In this document: positions 54,031 to 63,505 of the stretch, piece after piece
Layout: each line of letters starts with the position of its first letter
Position numbering within the stretch: the stretch's first letter is position 1
Assembly: GCA_022824945.1 (NCBI GenBank)
Contig: JAJDYX010000050.1
Location: forward strand, 124,001-188,000
Source: Candidatus Latescibacterota bacterium
GTDB taxonomy: Bacteria > Latescibacterota > UBA2968
Direction: 5' to 3'
Length of the DNA: 64,000 nucleotides
The notes under the pieces: model-generated
What the model was told of the DNA's origin: nothing
Seen by the model: the letters and a program-made list of their open reading frames with translations, nothing else
Databases searched by the model: none
Made by a program: the position numbers and the translations under genes

Positions 54031-54891
54031 TCAGAGATCTCTGATTTCTTTTAATTCGCGTTTCGATTTCAATATTATTCGATTTTTCATAGATGGATTT
54101 TCCCGACCATCGAGTACGGTAGTTTCCGCCTCCATTTCACCACTCACTTCATATTTCATGATCAAACCGCGTTCATAATCAAAGAATAGCTTGCCTTTGA
54201 TATCTGATGTACCGTTGTCAATAAATGATAGATCGCCATAGGTGCGGTACATGTGAATCTGTGATTGAGATTTTTCTTCGATCTCAAAGCAGAGGGCACC
54301 ATTGACCTTTTTTGTTTTTTTGATGGTGTAGGTGCTGGTTATCTCTATAGTGCCTGTAGCATTAGCCAGATTGTAAGGGACGGTATATGTATGCGTGGCT
54401 GTCCACGAATCGCCCACAGTAACCGGATGATCGGGCAATTTGGGATATAGACTGGCGTAGCTCAACTCGATATTGGCGACAATACTGTCAAAAATCTCAA
54501 TCTCCCCAAAGCCGATGTGCCCGGGTTTTGGAGGGATAAATTGTAACAAATTGCCACGCGGTGTTATAGAAAACCGAAATGGTTTTTCATCGAGCATAGC
54601 CACCACAGGTCGCTGTAGCAACTGATTGAAGATCAGGATTGATTCTGCAATATCTGTGAATACTATATCGACATGAATACTATCAGCCTCGTTTGTACCC
54701 CTTTCCAAACTTTTCCATTCTACCTGGGCTAATAACGATCCTTCCCTCATTTGCATATCGAGAGCTTCATTATACTTAAATTCGAGTTGCTTGTTTTCCG
54801 GATACTGGTAACGCAGTTGTTGCGGTTCTGGATCTTTGGCTGACGCTATACCTACCATCCACACAATGAGAATAACGATCCAAAATTTCAT
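54031..54891 (-). CDS. Exported protein, DUF6263-like
   Basis: 286 residues with a signal peptide (MKFWIVILIVWMVGIASAK). The mature part is beta-rich: LEFKYNEALDMQMREGSLLAQ, a middle VTVGDSWTATHTYTVP and a closing region with GKLFFDYERGLIMKYEVSGEME. This arrangement resembles DUF6263 proteins of unknown role. It is the first gene of the minus-strand run and carries a near-perfect AAGGAGG site. It may be a periplasmic or lipoprotein-like component; no lipobox cysteine is visible. Confidence 0.7.
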   Translation of the reverse strand: MKFWIVILIVWMVGIASAKDPEPQQLRYQYPENKQLEFKYNEALDMQMREGSLLAQVEWKSLERGTNEADSIHVDIVFTDIAESILIFNQLLQRPVVAMLDEKPFRFSITPRGNLLQFIPPKPGHIGFGEIEIFDSIVANIELSYASLYPKLPDHPVTVGDSWTATHTYTVPYNLANATGTIEITSTYTIKKTKKVNGALCFEIEEKSQSQIHMYRTYGDLSFIDNGTSDIKGKLFFDYERGLIMKYEVSGEMEAETTVLDGRENPSMKNRIILKSKRELKEIRDL

Positions 54892-55066
54892 AATGCCCTC
54901 CTTGAGATAGTGATATAGTTACCCAATTTTGTTTCAATATGCAAGAGAGTATTTTTTGTAGAAATTTTGAACCTCGCTAAGTCGGACGGGCTGAGGGAGT
55001 ATTTGACTTTGTTCTTCAGACTTTGCACCTTGCACTTGCCTCTTTACACGATTCAAAGGAGATAAT

Positions 55067-56308
55067 ATGGACAAACTCAAACTCGCTCTGATCGGTTGTG
55101 GCGGTATGGGGACGCGCCATTTGTATGGGTTGCGCGAACTGGCGAAGACGCCGTTTAATAATATTGAATTGTGCGCCCTGTGCGATCTCAATCGGGATAA
55201 CGCAGAATTGGCTGCGAGAGAGGCCGAGCAGTTGCTCGGTTCAAAACCTCCCGTATTTATGTCTATGGAAGAGATGGTGCAAGCGATTCCCGATTTGATG
55301 GCGGTTGATGTGGTAACAGATCCTTCGGTGCATCACACGGTGGTGTGTGAGGCTCTGGACCTGGGATTGCATGTGCTGGTTGAAAAACCTATGGCTATTT
55401 CTGTAAAAGCGTGCCATGCTATGAATGAGGCGGCGGAGCGCAATGGGCGAAAACTGTCGGTTGCTGAAAATTATCGGCGCGATCCTTCGGCGCGGTTAAC
55501 GCGTCATTTGTTGGATACTGGGCGGATCGGAACGCCTTATATGGCGACTTTTCACGCCCTGCGAGGCGGCAATGAAATTTTTATCACGCCCTGGCGACAT
55601 TTGAAAGATCGCGGGGGACCGTTGATCGATATGGGGGTACACTATACGGATTTGATTCGGTATCAACTCGGCGATGTGGTTGAGGTGTATGGCGATACGC
55701 GCCTGGTGGAGCCGGTTCGAAAAAAACAACAGTCCATTGGCGATCGGTATGAATTTTATCAGCAGCGTTTTCGCGCAATGCCCAGCGAAGTTCCCGCTAC
55801 GGCAGAAGATACGGCGATGGCGATGATGAAGATGGATAGCGGTGTGATGGTGAGTTTTATTGTGGGCATTGGGGGGCACGGCGCCTGCCGCAGTCAGTTG
55901 ATTTTGGGCGATAAAGGGTGTTTGCAGAGCTATGGCAGTCGCGGGAGTCAGGCGATATGGCAGTCGGCAGATGGCGAGGTGAGAGATCAGAATGCGATTC
56001 TGAGTGCTGTTGACGATTTTGAATTGCATCCTCTATTAGATCATTTTTTTTCTACGAAAAACAGCGTGGGCGATCAGGCAGTGGATTGGAAATTGATCGC
56101 TTATGAACAATACGAACTCGCCTGTGCTGTTCTGAATGATGAACCGATTGAGGTCGATGGTGTTGAGGGGATGAAGGATGTTGCGGCGATTTATGCGATT
56201 TGCGAGTCTGCTCGCGCAGGTCGCACTGTGACGGCAGCAGAGATCGAAAGCGGCGAGTTGTATGAATATCAGGCAGAGATCGATGCGGCGTTAAACATCA
56301 ACTCTTAA
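55067..56308 (+). CDS. Gfo/Idh/MocA family oxidoreductase
   Basis: 413 residues. N-terminal Rossmann domain with LALIGCGGMGTRHLYGL at 5-21, the VEKPMAIS motif near residue 104 with its catalytic-region lysine, and VAENYRRDPSARL near 130. The C-terminal domain is of the GFO/IDH/MOCA type. AAAGGAG precedes the ATG. The next gene, a cupin, starts 16 bases after the stop, so the pair forms an operon. Members oxidise or reduce sugars and inositols; substrate unknown. Confidence 0.9.
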   Translation: MDKLKLALIGCGGMGTRHLYGLRELAKTPFNNIELCALCDLNRDNAELAAREAEQLLGSKPPVFMSMEEMVQAIPDLMAVDVVTDPSVHHTVVCEALDLGLHVLVEKPMAISVKACHAMNEAAERNGRKLSVAENYRRDPSARLTRHLLDTGRIGTPYMATFHALRGGNEIFITPWRHLKDRGGPLIDMGVHYTDLIRYQLGDVVEVYGDTRLVEPVRKKQQSIGDRYEFYQQRFRAMPSEVPATAEDTAMAMMKMDSGVMVSFIVGIGGHGACRSQLILGDKGCLQSYGSRGSQAIWQSADGEVRDQNAILSAVDDFELHPLLDHFFSTKNSVGDQAVDWKLIAYEQYELACAVLNDEPIEVDGVEGMKDVAAIYAICESARAGRTVTAAEIESGELYEYQAEIDAALNINS

Positions 56309-56324
56309 AGTGGAGGAAAGACAG

Positions 56325-56687
56325 ATGGTGATTCGCAATTGGCAAGATGCCACGCCCACAGTGGGCCATGAAACGGCGTTAATATGGTCGATTTTCAGGC
56401 AGAAGGGGTCTGCTGGTTTGAGCGAGGAAGAAGCACCGATGTTGGCGGCATCGGGATTTACCCTGCATATGATGCAGAGCCGGAAAGAGGGCGATTACCA
56501 CATGCACGATGATAAAGAACAGATTTATTATTTTACGCGCGGCCATGGGAAGATGAAGATCGATGACGAGATTTATCCCGTGGAGCCAGGCGATGCCGTA
56601 CATTTACCGCCGCATACCTACCATCAGTTGATCAATGACAGCGATGATTGGATTGAACACATCCTGGTGACTGTGCCGGTAGGTTAA
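56325..56687 (+). CDS. Cupin-domain protein
   Basis: 120 residues from the ATG at 56325; a GTG at 56310 lies in frame, but the GGAGGAAAG falls between the two and serves the ATG. Single cupin domain: motif 1 GDYHMHDDKEQIYYFTRGHGKM near residue 58 with the histidine pair, motif 2 YPVEPGDAVHLPPHTYHQL near 84. Likely a metal-binding sugar isomerase or sensor protein working with the oxidoreductase. Its last four bases overlap the convergent alcohol dehydrogenase gene. Confidence 0.88.
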   Translation: MVIRNWQDATPTVGHETALIWSIFRQKGSAGLSEEEAPMLAASGFTLHMMQSRKEGDYHMHDDKEQIYYFTRGHGKMKIDDEIYPVEPGDAVHLPPHTYHQLINDSDDWIEHILVTVPVG

Positions 56688-57706
56688 GGGTAAAGGACGT
56701 ATTTTAACCCCTCCTGTCGTTCTGCGCCATCAAATGCTTGTTCCCAATTTTCGAGTGGCAGTCTGTGGGATATGTATGCCGAGGGATCAATTGTTTTGGC
56801 GATGACCATTTCGAGGGCGCGTTGCCAACTGGGCCAGTTTTGGGCAATAGAACTGTTCACGGAAAGCTGTTTGTAGATGATTTTGCCCCAGTTCACTTCA
56901 ACGGGATGTTCGAGCAGAGCCACCTGTGTGAATGTGCCGAGGGGGCGCACGGCGTCGAGACATTGATCGATGGAGGCCGCAGCCCCGGCACATTCAATGA
57001 CAATGTCGGCACCGTCGCTGGTAATTGAGCGGACAAATTCGGATATATTTTCGCGCGTGACATCCAAGGTGTGTTCTGCACTTTTGGCTATAGCGAGGCG
57101 ATGGGTGTCGCGGTCTGTTCCGCAGACAATAACGCGTCCGCCTGCGAGTCTGGCGAGGTCGGCACACATCAGGCCAATGGGACCGGGACCAGAAACGAGT
57201 ACCCAGTCTCCAGGTACAATTTTTGTAGAAAAAAGAACGGCTTTGATGCAGCAGGCGAGGGGTTCGACAAGCGCGGCAGTGTCATAGGAGACGGATTCGG
57301 GAAGCGGGAAGGCGAGGTTTTGGGGGATGACGCAGTATTCGGCAAACCCGCCGTCGCGCCTGCTGCCAACGGATTTGCGCTGGGGGCAAAAGAAAAATTC
57401 GCTGGCCCGACAGTAGCGACAGTGTCCACATGCCTCATTCGCTGTGGGAAGGACCGTGACGCGGTCGCCTGTTTTGATGCGGGTGACATTGGCGCCGACT
57501 TTGACGACTTCACCTGAGAGTTCATGGCAAAGCGTGACTGGTGGACGAAAGCCATAACCGCCGTGACGGATGTGGAGATCGGTGCCGCAGAGCCCGCCGC
57601 GTTGAACGGCGATTTTAATGTCGTCGGGGTGTTCTATATCCGGTTCTGGGATGTCGCATAAGGCGATGTGCCCTGGGCCGAGTTTTATTTTTCGTACAGC
57701 GCGCAT
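56684..57706 (-). CDS. Zinc-dependent medium-chain alcohol/sugar dehydrogenase
   Basis: 340 residues. Catalytic zinc site in GGLCGTDLHIRHGGYGF (near residue 32) and CHELSGEVVKVG; four-cysteine structural zinc loop in CGHCRYCRASEFFFC near 90; NAD-binding VSGPGPIGLMCADLARLAGG near 168. The ATG at 57706 matches the family N terminus; a TTG at 57724 is in frame too. It is divergent from the solute-binding-protein gene and convergent with the cupin gene. Threonine, sorbitol or similar polyol dehydrogenases are the closest types. Confidence 0.9.
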   Translation of the reverse strand: MRAVRKIKLGPGHIALCDIPEPDIEHPDDIKIAVQRGGLCGTDLHIRHGGYGFRPPVTLCHELSGEVVKVGANVTRIKTGDRVTVLPTANEACGHCRYCRASEFFFCPQRKSVGSRRDGGFAEYCVIPQNLAFPLPESVSYDTAALVEPLACCIKAVLFSTKIVPGDWVLVSGPGPIGLMCADLARLAGGRVIVCGTDRDTHRLAIAKSAEHTLDVTRENISEFVRSITSDGADIVIECAGAAASIDQCLDAVRPLGTFTQVALLEHPVEVNWGKIIYKQLSVNSSIAQNWPSWQRALEMVIAKTIDPSAYISHRLPLENWEQAFDGAERQEGLKYVLYP

Positions 57707-57859
57707 GGTATTTGTGCAGTTCAAAATATGTGTTTGGGGTCGTGTACTTTGCTATTATGCACAATCTTCACATGGTAGGCAATCACTGTTTACTTTGCTC
57801 TATAGCTCGTGCAATACGTATTATGTCGATGTACTGTTTTGTCTGCGAGAAGGTGAGCT

Positions 57860-59926
57860 ATGATCCGGAATATTTTGCACATAGGAATGGGCGTGGTTGC
57901 GGTCTTTTTGGGGCTGATCGTCCTGGTGGAGTTACTGGGATATGTGACCTGGTATCTGATGCCCAGAGATACGGAGTCCATGCAACAGGCGTCCGAGTTT
58001 GAGGCGATTATGGGCAGGCTGGTGCAAAGTCCCACAGAGGGGGCTATCCAGGTTGTGGTGCCAGACCGACGTCCGAAGACCGCAAAAGCCGTACATCGGG
58101 TGATGGAGTGGCCGGAAAGCAGGGGACGGCAGTTTTGGGAAGCCCCAATGCTGAAAAAGAGGGTGGCGATGGGTGAGTTGCCGTCGGTTGGGGAACGGTT
58201 GCCGAAAAATCCATTGGTAATTGTGCCGCCCCATCAGAATGGGCCTTATGGAGGCACCTGGACGCGGTTTGCAACGGGACCGAGAGATATAGGGATTGTG
58301 GAAGCGCGATTTGCCTATGAGGGGTTGGTGAGATGGGATCCGATGGGGCAAAAAATTCTTCCCAATCTGGCAACGCACTGGGAGATAGCCGATGGGGGAC
58401 GGACGTACACGTTCTGGTTGCGAAAGGGGGTGCGCTGGTCAGATGGACATCCTTTTACGGTGGAGGATATTTTCTTCTGGCATGAAAATGTGTTGCGTAA
58501 CGAGGAGTTGACACCGGTGGTCGCGCGGGATTTTCAGCGGGGAGGCGAGGTGATGGCGATGGAAAAGGTCGATGTGTACACCGTGCGTTTTCGCTTTAAG
58601 CGACCCAATGGTCTTTTTTTGAAATTGCTGGCATGGGGACGCGGATACGAAATGTTGCGGTATCCGGCGCATTATATGGCGCAGTTTCATCCGCGGTATG
58701 TGCCGCTGGAGAAATTAGAATCGATGGCCGGGGAGCACGGTTTTGATTTCTGGCACCAGCTTTTTCAAGACAAGCGGGACTGGCGGAATCCGGATATTCC
58801 CAGACTGTGGCCGTGGGTGGTCGTGGCACCGCCACCGGCCCGCCCTTCCGTGTTCGAGCGCAATCCCTATTATTGGAAGGTGGATCCAGAGGGGAATCAG
58901 CTTCCTTATATTGATCGTATGACTTTTGAGATTTACGACCGCGAGACGATCAATCTCAAAGCGATCAATGGGGAGATTGGGATGCAGGGGCGTCACATTT
59001 TGATCGAAAACTATTCCTTATTTATGGAGAATCAATCGCGCGGAGGGTATCGGGTGCTGCACTGGATTACCGGAGGAACCGGGGGAGAGTGCGTTGCATT
59101 GAATTTGAATCACAAGGATCCGGTGATGCGCGAAATTATATGGGACCGGCGGTTCCGCATCGCGCTGTCACACGCGATTGATCGGGAGGCGATTAACGAG
59201 GTCGGCGGGTTTGGTATCGGCCAGCCAAGGCAACCGGCACCTTTGCGGACGTCGGTGCATTATTCAGAGGCATTTGAAAAAGCATATATCGACTACGAGC
59301 CGGATAAGGCCAACTCGCTTTTGGACGAGATGGGACTGGTGGAGAGAGATCGGTCTGGTATGCGATTGCGTCCGGATGGGAAGCCGATCAGGGTAGCAAT
59401 TGAAACGATGTCGATCAACAACAGGGTGCTGGAATTGGTGGCGAATGATTGGACGGCGGTGGGGGTGAAGACGGAGATCAAAGAGGAAGCCCGACAGCTT
59501 TATTACGAGCGAAGAAAGGCGTTGATACACGATGCGGCAACTGCGGGGGGTGAGGTGCAAAACCCACTTTTGGAGCCGCGCTTATTCGTCCCCTATAATG
59601 TGGGGTCGAGTCACGCGATTGGGTTCACACATTGGCTTTTGACCAATGGAAAAAGAGGGGAGACGCCCACGGGAGATCTGCGGCGCTGCATTGAACTGTT
59701 CTGGCAGATTGAGGAGACACCGGATGAGGCCGAACAGGTTCGACTGTTTGGAGAGATTATAGATCTGAACCGGAAAAATCTCTGGGTGATTGGAACAATC
59801 GGGAGTATGCCTTCGATTATGCTGGTACACAATACATTTCGGAATGTGCCAGAGGTCGCCATGGCATCGTGGTCGGTTCGCACGCCTGCGAATACGGCGG
59901 TTGAGTGTTATGCGATTGAGCCATAG
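57860..59926 (+). CDS. Membrane-anchored family-5 extracellular solute-binding protein
   Basis: 688 residues. An uncleaved-looking N-terminal helix (GMGVVAVFLGLIVLVELLGYVTW) anchors it, followed by a proline-rich segment with the NGPYGGTWTRF start of SBP_bac_5 proteins. The peptide-binding-type core has ATHWEIADGGRTYTFWLRKG near residue 172 and WSDGHPFTVEDI near 193, and later LSHAIDREAINEVG near 435. These proteins feed oligopeptide or nickel ABC transporters, but no permease gene is adjacent in this window. Start ATG preceded by AAGGTGAG. Confidence 0.87.
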   Translation: MIRNILHIGMGVVAVFLGLIVLVELLGYVTWYLMPRDTESMQQASEFEAIMGRLVQSPTEGAIQVVVPDRRPKTAKAVHRVMEWPESRGRQFWEAPMLKKRVAMGELPSVGERLPKNPLVIVPPHQNGPYGGTWTRFATGPRDIGIVEARFAYEGLVRWDPMGQKILPNLATHWEIADGGRTYTFWLRKGVRWSDGHPFTVEDIFFWHENVLRNEELTPVVARDFQRGGEVMAMEKVDVYTVRFRFKRPNGLFLKLLAWGRGYEMLRYPAHYMAQFHPRYVPLEKLESMAGEHGFDFWHQLFQDKRDWRNPDIPRLWPWVVVAPPPARPSVFERNPYYWKVDPEGNQLPYIDRMTFEIYDRETINLKAINGEIGMQGRHILIENYSLFMENQSRGGYRVLHWITGGTGGECVALNLNHKDPVMREIIWDRRFRIALSHAIDREAINEVGGFGIGQPRQPAPLRTSVHYSEAFEKAYIDYEPDKANSLLDEMGLVERDRSGMRLRPDGKPIRVAIETMSINNRVLELVANDWTAVGVKTEIKEEARQLYYERRKALIHDAATAGGEVQNPLLEPRLFVPYNVGSSHAIGFTHWLLTNGKRGETPTGDLRRCIELFWQIEETPDEAEQVRLFGEIIDLNRKNLWVIGTIGSMPSIMLVHNTFRNVPEVAMASWSVRTPANTAVECYAIEP

Positions 59927-59940
59927 CCCGTATAGGGGGA

Positions 59941-61713
59941 TTACTCGTTCAGCACCGAAAATTGGGCGATTTGTTCAACCTTGCCATCGACAATGCCCAT
60001 GTATCCAATTAGCATTTCGTCAAAACTTTGCTCCCCCCAGCGAACCGTTGCGGATGGGTCGGGATTGAGTTTGTTTTTTGCCGAGTTGTCAAAGACGGCA
60101 TGGCTGACTATACGCGTTCCTGCAGGCAGGTGTTTAGGGGTTGAGAGGGCGTAGAACCGCTGCCAGTTGAACGTGTAATTTGGCACGGAGAGCAGGGTTT
60201 CGCGGGTTCCATCGGGATAGTGTGCAACATAGCGGAAGCCCGCGCCCCGGAAGTGCATGTGGGGGAAGAAGGTGTAGAGCGTTACGTCCTTTTCAAAGAC
60301 TTTTATAGATGAATCGCGATGGGCACTCGCCTGCGGTGGAATTTTAATTTTAGTATTGGCGGGACCGACCACGCGGTGTTCGCGCAGGTTTTGTGCGTCG
60401 GTGAAATACAATCCCAGCCGGCTTTCATCTACTTCGGGGCGTCCAGTAGTCGTGTAGTGGATTTGAAATTGGATTTTACTCCCTTTGGGGAGTAGTTTTG
60501 CCGTGCCTTTGGGCAACATGACACCGTCCATGCCCGGTACATAAGAAGCAAAGATGCCGTCTAACCAGCGGTTCTTTTTGACGGTTTTCATTTTGTGCCC
60601 TTTGGGATAGATCAGGTGCGCCAGTGCGTGGTGCATGGCGGCGCGATTTCCCGGTAAAAATTCGGTGCCCCGCAATTGCACATCGCGGTCTATGGGTACG
60701 GTAATTTTGAGATAGCGATAGTCGATAATACCTGTTGCGGGAATTTCCTGCCGTTCCAATGCGATGACCAGGTCGGGTTCTCCATAAGCCCAGGTTGTGG
60801 CTTGTGTCGGGTTTTCGGATAGGGGATCTGGCCCATCGCCGCGGGGTGATCCAGCTTCGATCCAGTGTACGAGGGTTTGTTCTTCTTCTGATGTGAGAGA
60901 CATGTCGTTGCTAAATGTGCCGATGTGTGGGTCTGCATGCCAGGGGGGCATGCGTCGGGTGCGCACGACTTCGCGCATCATTGGAGACCAGCCCGCGACT
61001 TCTTTGTAATCGGTCATGTCAAAGGGTGCTATGCCGCCGGTTTGGTGACAGGGAACGCATTTGTTTCGCAGAATGGGCGCTACCTGTTTTGCATAAGAGA
61101 TCTGTTTGTGTTGTGCACGGTCTTTGCCCGGCAGGGCAATCAGGCAACCGGGTGATGCAACGGCTTTGACGGCGACTTCCTCGGCTTTGAGGTGGGCGAG
61201 GAGTGCATCGGCGAGATAATGGTTGGATGCACTGGGTTTTTGCGCTTCGTAATTCAGGCGATCGTCGATGGGCCCCCGGTAGAGGATGTGCCATGTTTTG
61301 GGATCGATGACAAGGGCCTCAGCCGTGCGATGCAGGTCGAGTGATTCGGCGACGAGTTGTGTTTCGTCAATGAGGATGGGATAGTCGATGGAGAAGGCGG
61401 AGGCTTCCTCGCGTACATTTTCGCGGTCGTCTTGCAAATTGGCATTGAGCATTAAAAATTGCACGCCTTTGGGCGCGTATTCATCGCGTATTGCATTGAG
61501 GTCGTGTACAGCATTACGCACAATAGGGCAGCCATTGCCCTGGACGAATAAGACGATGGCAGATGCGTCTGAGTGTTCATGGAGTGTGTGGAATTCGCCA
61601 TTCTGGTCGTAAAGGCCAAAATCATCTACGACAATATCCACCGATTGTGGCGTTTCGGGAATGGCAGTACAGCCGATGAGAAGACAGGAAAGGATGTACG
61701 AGAGGTGTTTCAT
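59941..61713 (-). CDS. Redoxin - c-type cytochrome - copper type II monooxygenase-like lipoprotein
   Basis: 590 residues with three parts. A lipobox-like CLLIGCTA places the N terminus at the membrane outside the cytosol. Residues about 25-185 form a thioredoxin/AhpC-like domain with the reduced-cysteine site FVQGNGCPIVRNA. A single haem-binding CVPCHQTGGIAPFDM is near residue 235. The C-terminal half resembles copper type II ascorbate-dependent monooxygenases, with AMHHALAHLIYP near 370 and TFFPHMHFRGAGFRY near 490 carrying metal-ligand histidines. AAGGAG precedes the start. Function is not established; a periplasmic oxidase is likely. Confidence 0.8.
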   Translation of the reverse strand: MKHLSYILSCLLIGCTAIPETPQSVDIVVDDFGLYDQNGEFHTLHEHSDASAIVLFVQGNGCPIVRNAVHDLNAIRDEYAPKGVQFLMLNANLQDDRENVREEASAFSIDYPILIDETQLVAESLDLHRTAEALVIDPKTWHILYRGPIDDRLNYEAQKPSASNHYLADALLAHLKAEEVAVKAVASPGCLIALPGKDRAQHKQISYAKQVAPILRNKCVPCHQTGGIAPFDMTDYKEVAGWSPMMREVVRTRRMPPWHADPHIGTFSNDMSLTSEEEQTLVHWIEAGSPRGDGPDPLSENPTQATTWAYGEPDLVIALERQEIPATGIIDYRYLKITVPIDRDVQLRGTEFLPGNRAAMHHALAHLIYPKGHKMKTVKKNRWLDGIFASYVPGMDGVMLPKGTAKLLPKGSKIQFQIHYTTTGRPEVDESRLGLYFTDAQNLREHRVVGPANTKIKIPPQASAHRDSSIKVFEKDVTLYTFFPHMHFRGAGFRYVAHYPDGTRETLLSVPNYTFNWQRFYALSTPKHLPAGTRIVSHAVFDNSAKNKLNPDPSATVRWGEQSFDEMLIGYMGIVDGKVEQIAQFSVLNE

Positions 61714-61722
61714 AATATCTCC

Positions 61723-62625
61723 TTAAAATTCTCTACTTCGCAATAACTCCAGTACGCGCTCGAGGTCGTCATTGCTGTAAAATTCAATTTCAATTTTGCC
61801 CCGGGAGCCTCTGCGGTTGATATTGACCGCCGTGCCAAAATAACGCTGGAGGTCTTCTTCGAGAAATAGCAGGTTGGGATCTTTGGGCGGCGTGGATTTT
61901 TTTTCTGTGGTGCCTTCTTTTAGTGCTTTGACAAGGGCTTCTGTGCGGCGAACCGATAGTCCCTGTGCGATAATCTGCTGGCATAAGGCAATTTGTTGAT
62001 CCGCGTTGTCAAGGCCCAGGAGTGTGCGAGCGTGACCCGCGGATATCTGCCCGGCTTGCAGGGCGTCGAGTACTTCGGGTGCCAATGCGAGGAGGCGCAA
62101 GGTGTTGGCAATGGTGGAGCGGTCTTTGCCCACATGCTCGGCAACCTCCTCTTGTGTGAGAAAACACTCATCTATGAGCATGCGATAGGCTTTGGCTTCT
62201 TCTATGGGGTTGAGATTTTCTCGCTGAATATTTTCAATTAGCGAGATTTCCATCATTTCCTGGTCTGTACCCACATCCATAACAATTGCAGGTACAACTG
62301 TGAGTTCGGCCTGACGCGCGGCGCGAAAACGACGCTCGCCTGCGATCAATTGATAGCCCGATCCAAAGCTACGCACGGAAATGGGCTGTATGATGCCTTT
62401 TTCGCGGATTGATTGCGCCAATTCGCTCACGGCTTTGGGATCGAATTCCGTGCGCGGCTGGTGGGGGTTGGGTTCAATATCATCAATGGGTATTTCAATG
62501 ATTTGCCGTTGGGTTTGTCCCACGGGCGATGGAGCAGTTTCCGATGTGATCTGGTTGGCAGAGGTTTCATCGGCACCGGGAATCAGGGCGCCCAATCCCT
62601 TGCCGAGGGCATTGCGTTTAGCCAT
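61723..62625 (-). CDS. parB: Chromosome-partitioning protein ParB
   Basis: 300 residues. The ParB/Sulfiredoxin CTPase domain has PNPHQPRTEFD near residue 52 and the arginine box in QLIAGERRFRAARQAEL near 90-110. The helix-turn-helix contains LTQEEVAEHVGKDRSTIANTLRLL near 155, and the C terminus has a dimerisation domain. Its start overlaps parA's stop by eight bases, GGGGAGG lies before the ATG, so the two are coupled. It spreads on DNA from parS sites to segregate the chromosome origin. Confidence 0.95.
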   Translation of the reverse strand: MAKRNALGKGLGALIPGADETSANQITSETAPSPVGQTQRQIIEIPIDDIEPNPHQPRTEFDPKAVSELAQSIREKGIIQPISVRSFGSGYQLIAGERRFRAARQAELTVVPAIVMDVGTDQEMMEISLIENIQRENLNPIEEAKAYRMLIDECFLTQEEVAEHVGKDRSTIANTLRLLALAPEVLDALQAGQISAGHARTLLGLDNADQQIALCQQIIAQGLSVRRTEALVKALKEGTTEKKSTPPKDPNLLFLEEDLQRYFGTAVNINRRGSRGKIEIEFYSNDDLERVLELLRSREF

Positions 62626-63379
62626 TGATGACCTCCCCGGCTAAGTTCATGTAATTTTGCGCGCCGGTAGATATAATATCGTAGAGGATGATGGGTTTGC
62701 CAAAACTGGGTGCTTCGCCGAGTTTGACGTTGCGACTGATAATCGTATTATAGACGCGGTCGCCAAAATGCGATTTGGTTTCTTCGGCAACCTGGCGCGC
62801 CAGATTGAGACGTCCGTCGTACATGGTGAGTAAAACGCCTTCAATCGTGAGGTGGGGGTTGAGATGTTGTTGCACGAGGTGCAGGGTATTGAGCAATTTG
62901 CTCAGGCCCTCGAGCGCGTAGAATTCGCATTGTATGGGTATGAGTACAGAGTCGGCTGCCGTCAGCGCGTTGAGCGTGAGCAATCCCAGTGCGGGGGGGC
63001 AGTCGATGATGATGAAGTCATAGGTTTCACGCGCTTTCAGGAGGGCATTTTTGAGGCGTTGTTCGCGCGATGTGACGGAGACCATTTCCACTTCGGCACC
63101 GGTGAGGCGAATGTGAGAGGGCGCAATGCTGAGAAAGGGCAAGTCGCTTTCGTGGATTACTTCCATTAAGGGCACGTCTTCGAGAAGCACTTCGTACACA
63201 CAGGGCGTTTGTTCATCTACCTCAATGCCACATCCGCTGGACGCATTGGCCTGTGGGTCTATGTCGAATAGCAAGGTTTTCTTTTCGGCAGTAGCCAGAC
63301 ATGCAGATAGGTTGACTGCGGTGGTGGTTTTGCCCACGCCGCCTTTTTGATTGGCTATGGCAATGACCCGTGCAGACAT
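62618..63379 (-). CDS. parA: Chromosome-partitioning ATPase ParA
   Basis: 253 residues, the length of chromosomal ParA/Soj without the extra N-terminal helix-turn-helix of plasmid types. The deviant Walker A KGGVGKTTTAVNLSA lies at 11-25, LLFDIDPQANAS near 37, and IIIDCPPALGLLTLNAL near 120. Placed directly before parB with an eight-base overlap. In most bacteria parAB lie near the replication origin, so this part of the window may be close to oriC, but no dnaA, gidA or DnaA-box cluster is present here to confirm it. Confidence 0.95.
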   Translation of the reverse strand: MSARVIAIANQKGGVGKTTTAVNLSACLATAEKKTLLFDIDPQANASSGCGIEVDEQTPCVYEVLLEDVPLMEVIHESDLPFLSIAPSHIRLTGAEVEMVSVTSREQRLKNALLKARETYDFIIIDCPPALGLLTLNALTAADSVLIPIQCEFYALEGLSKLLNTLHLVQQHLNPHLTIEGVLLTMYDGRLNLARQVAEETKSHFGDRVYNTIISRNVKLGEAPSFGKPIILYDIISTGAQNYMNLAGEVING

Positions 63380-63505
63380 CTCAAATCCCGTTAATTTACT
63401 CGATAAATAGAAATATTCAAGTTCTCAAAATATAGTGTACGCACAGGGGAAAATCAAGCACGGGCATTTATCAATAAGTTGTGCTGTGGGGTAGAAAGGC
63501 GAGGG

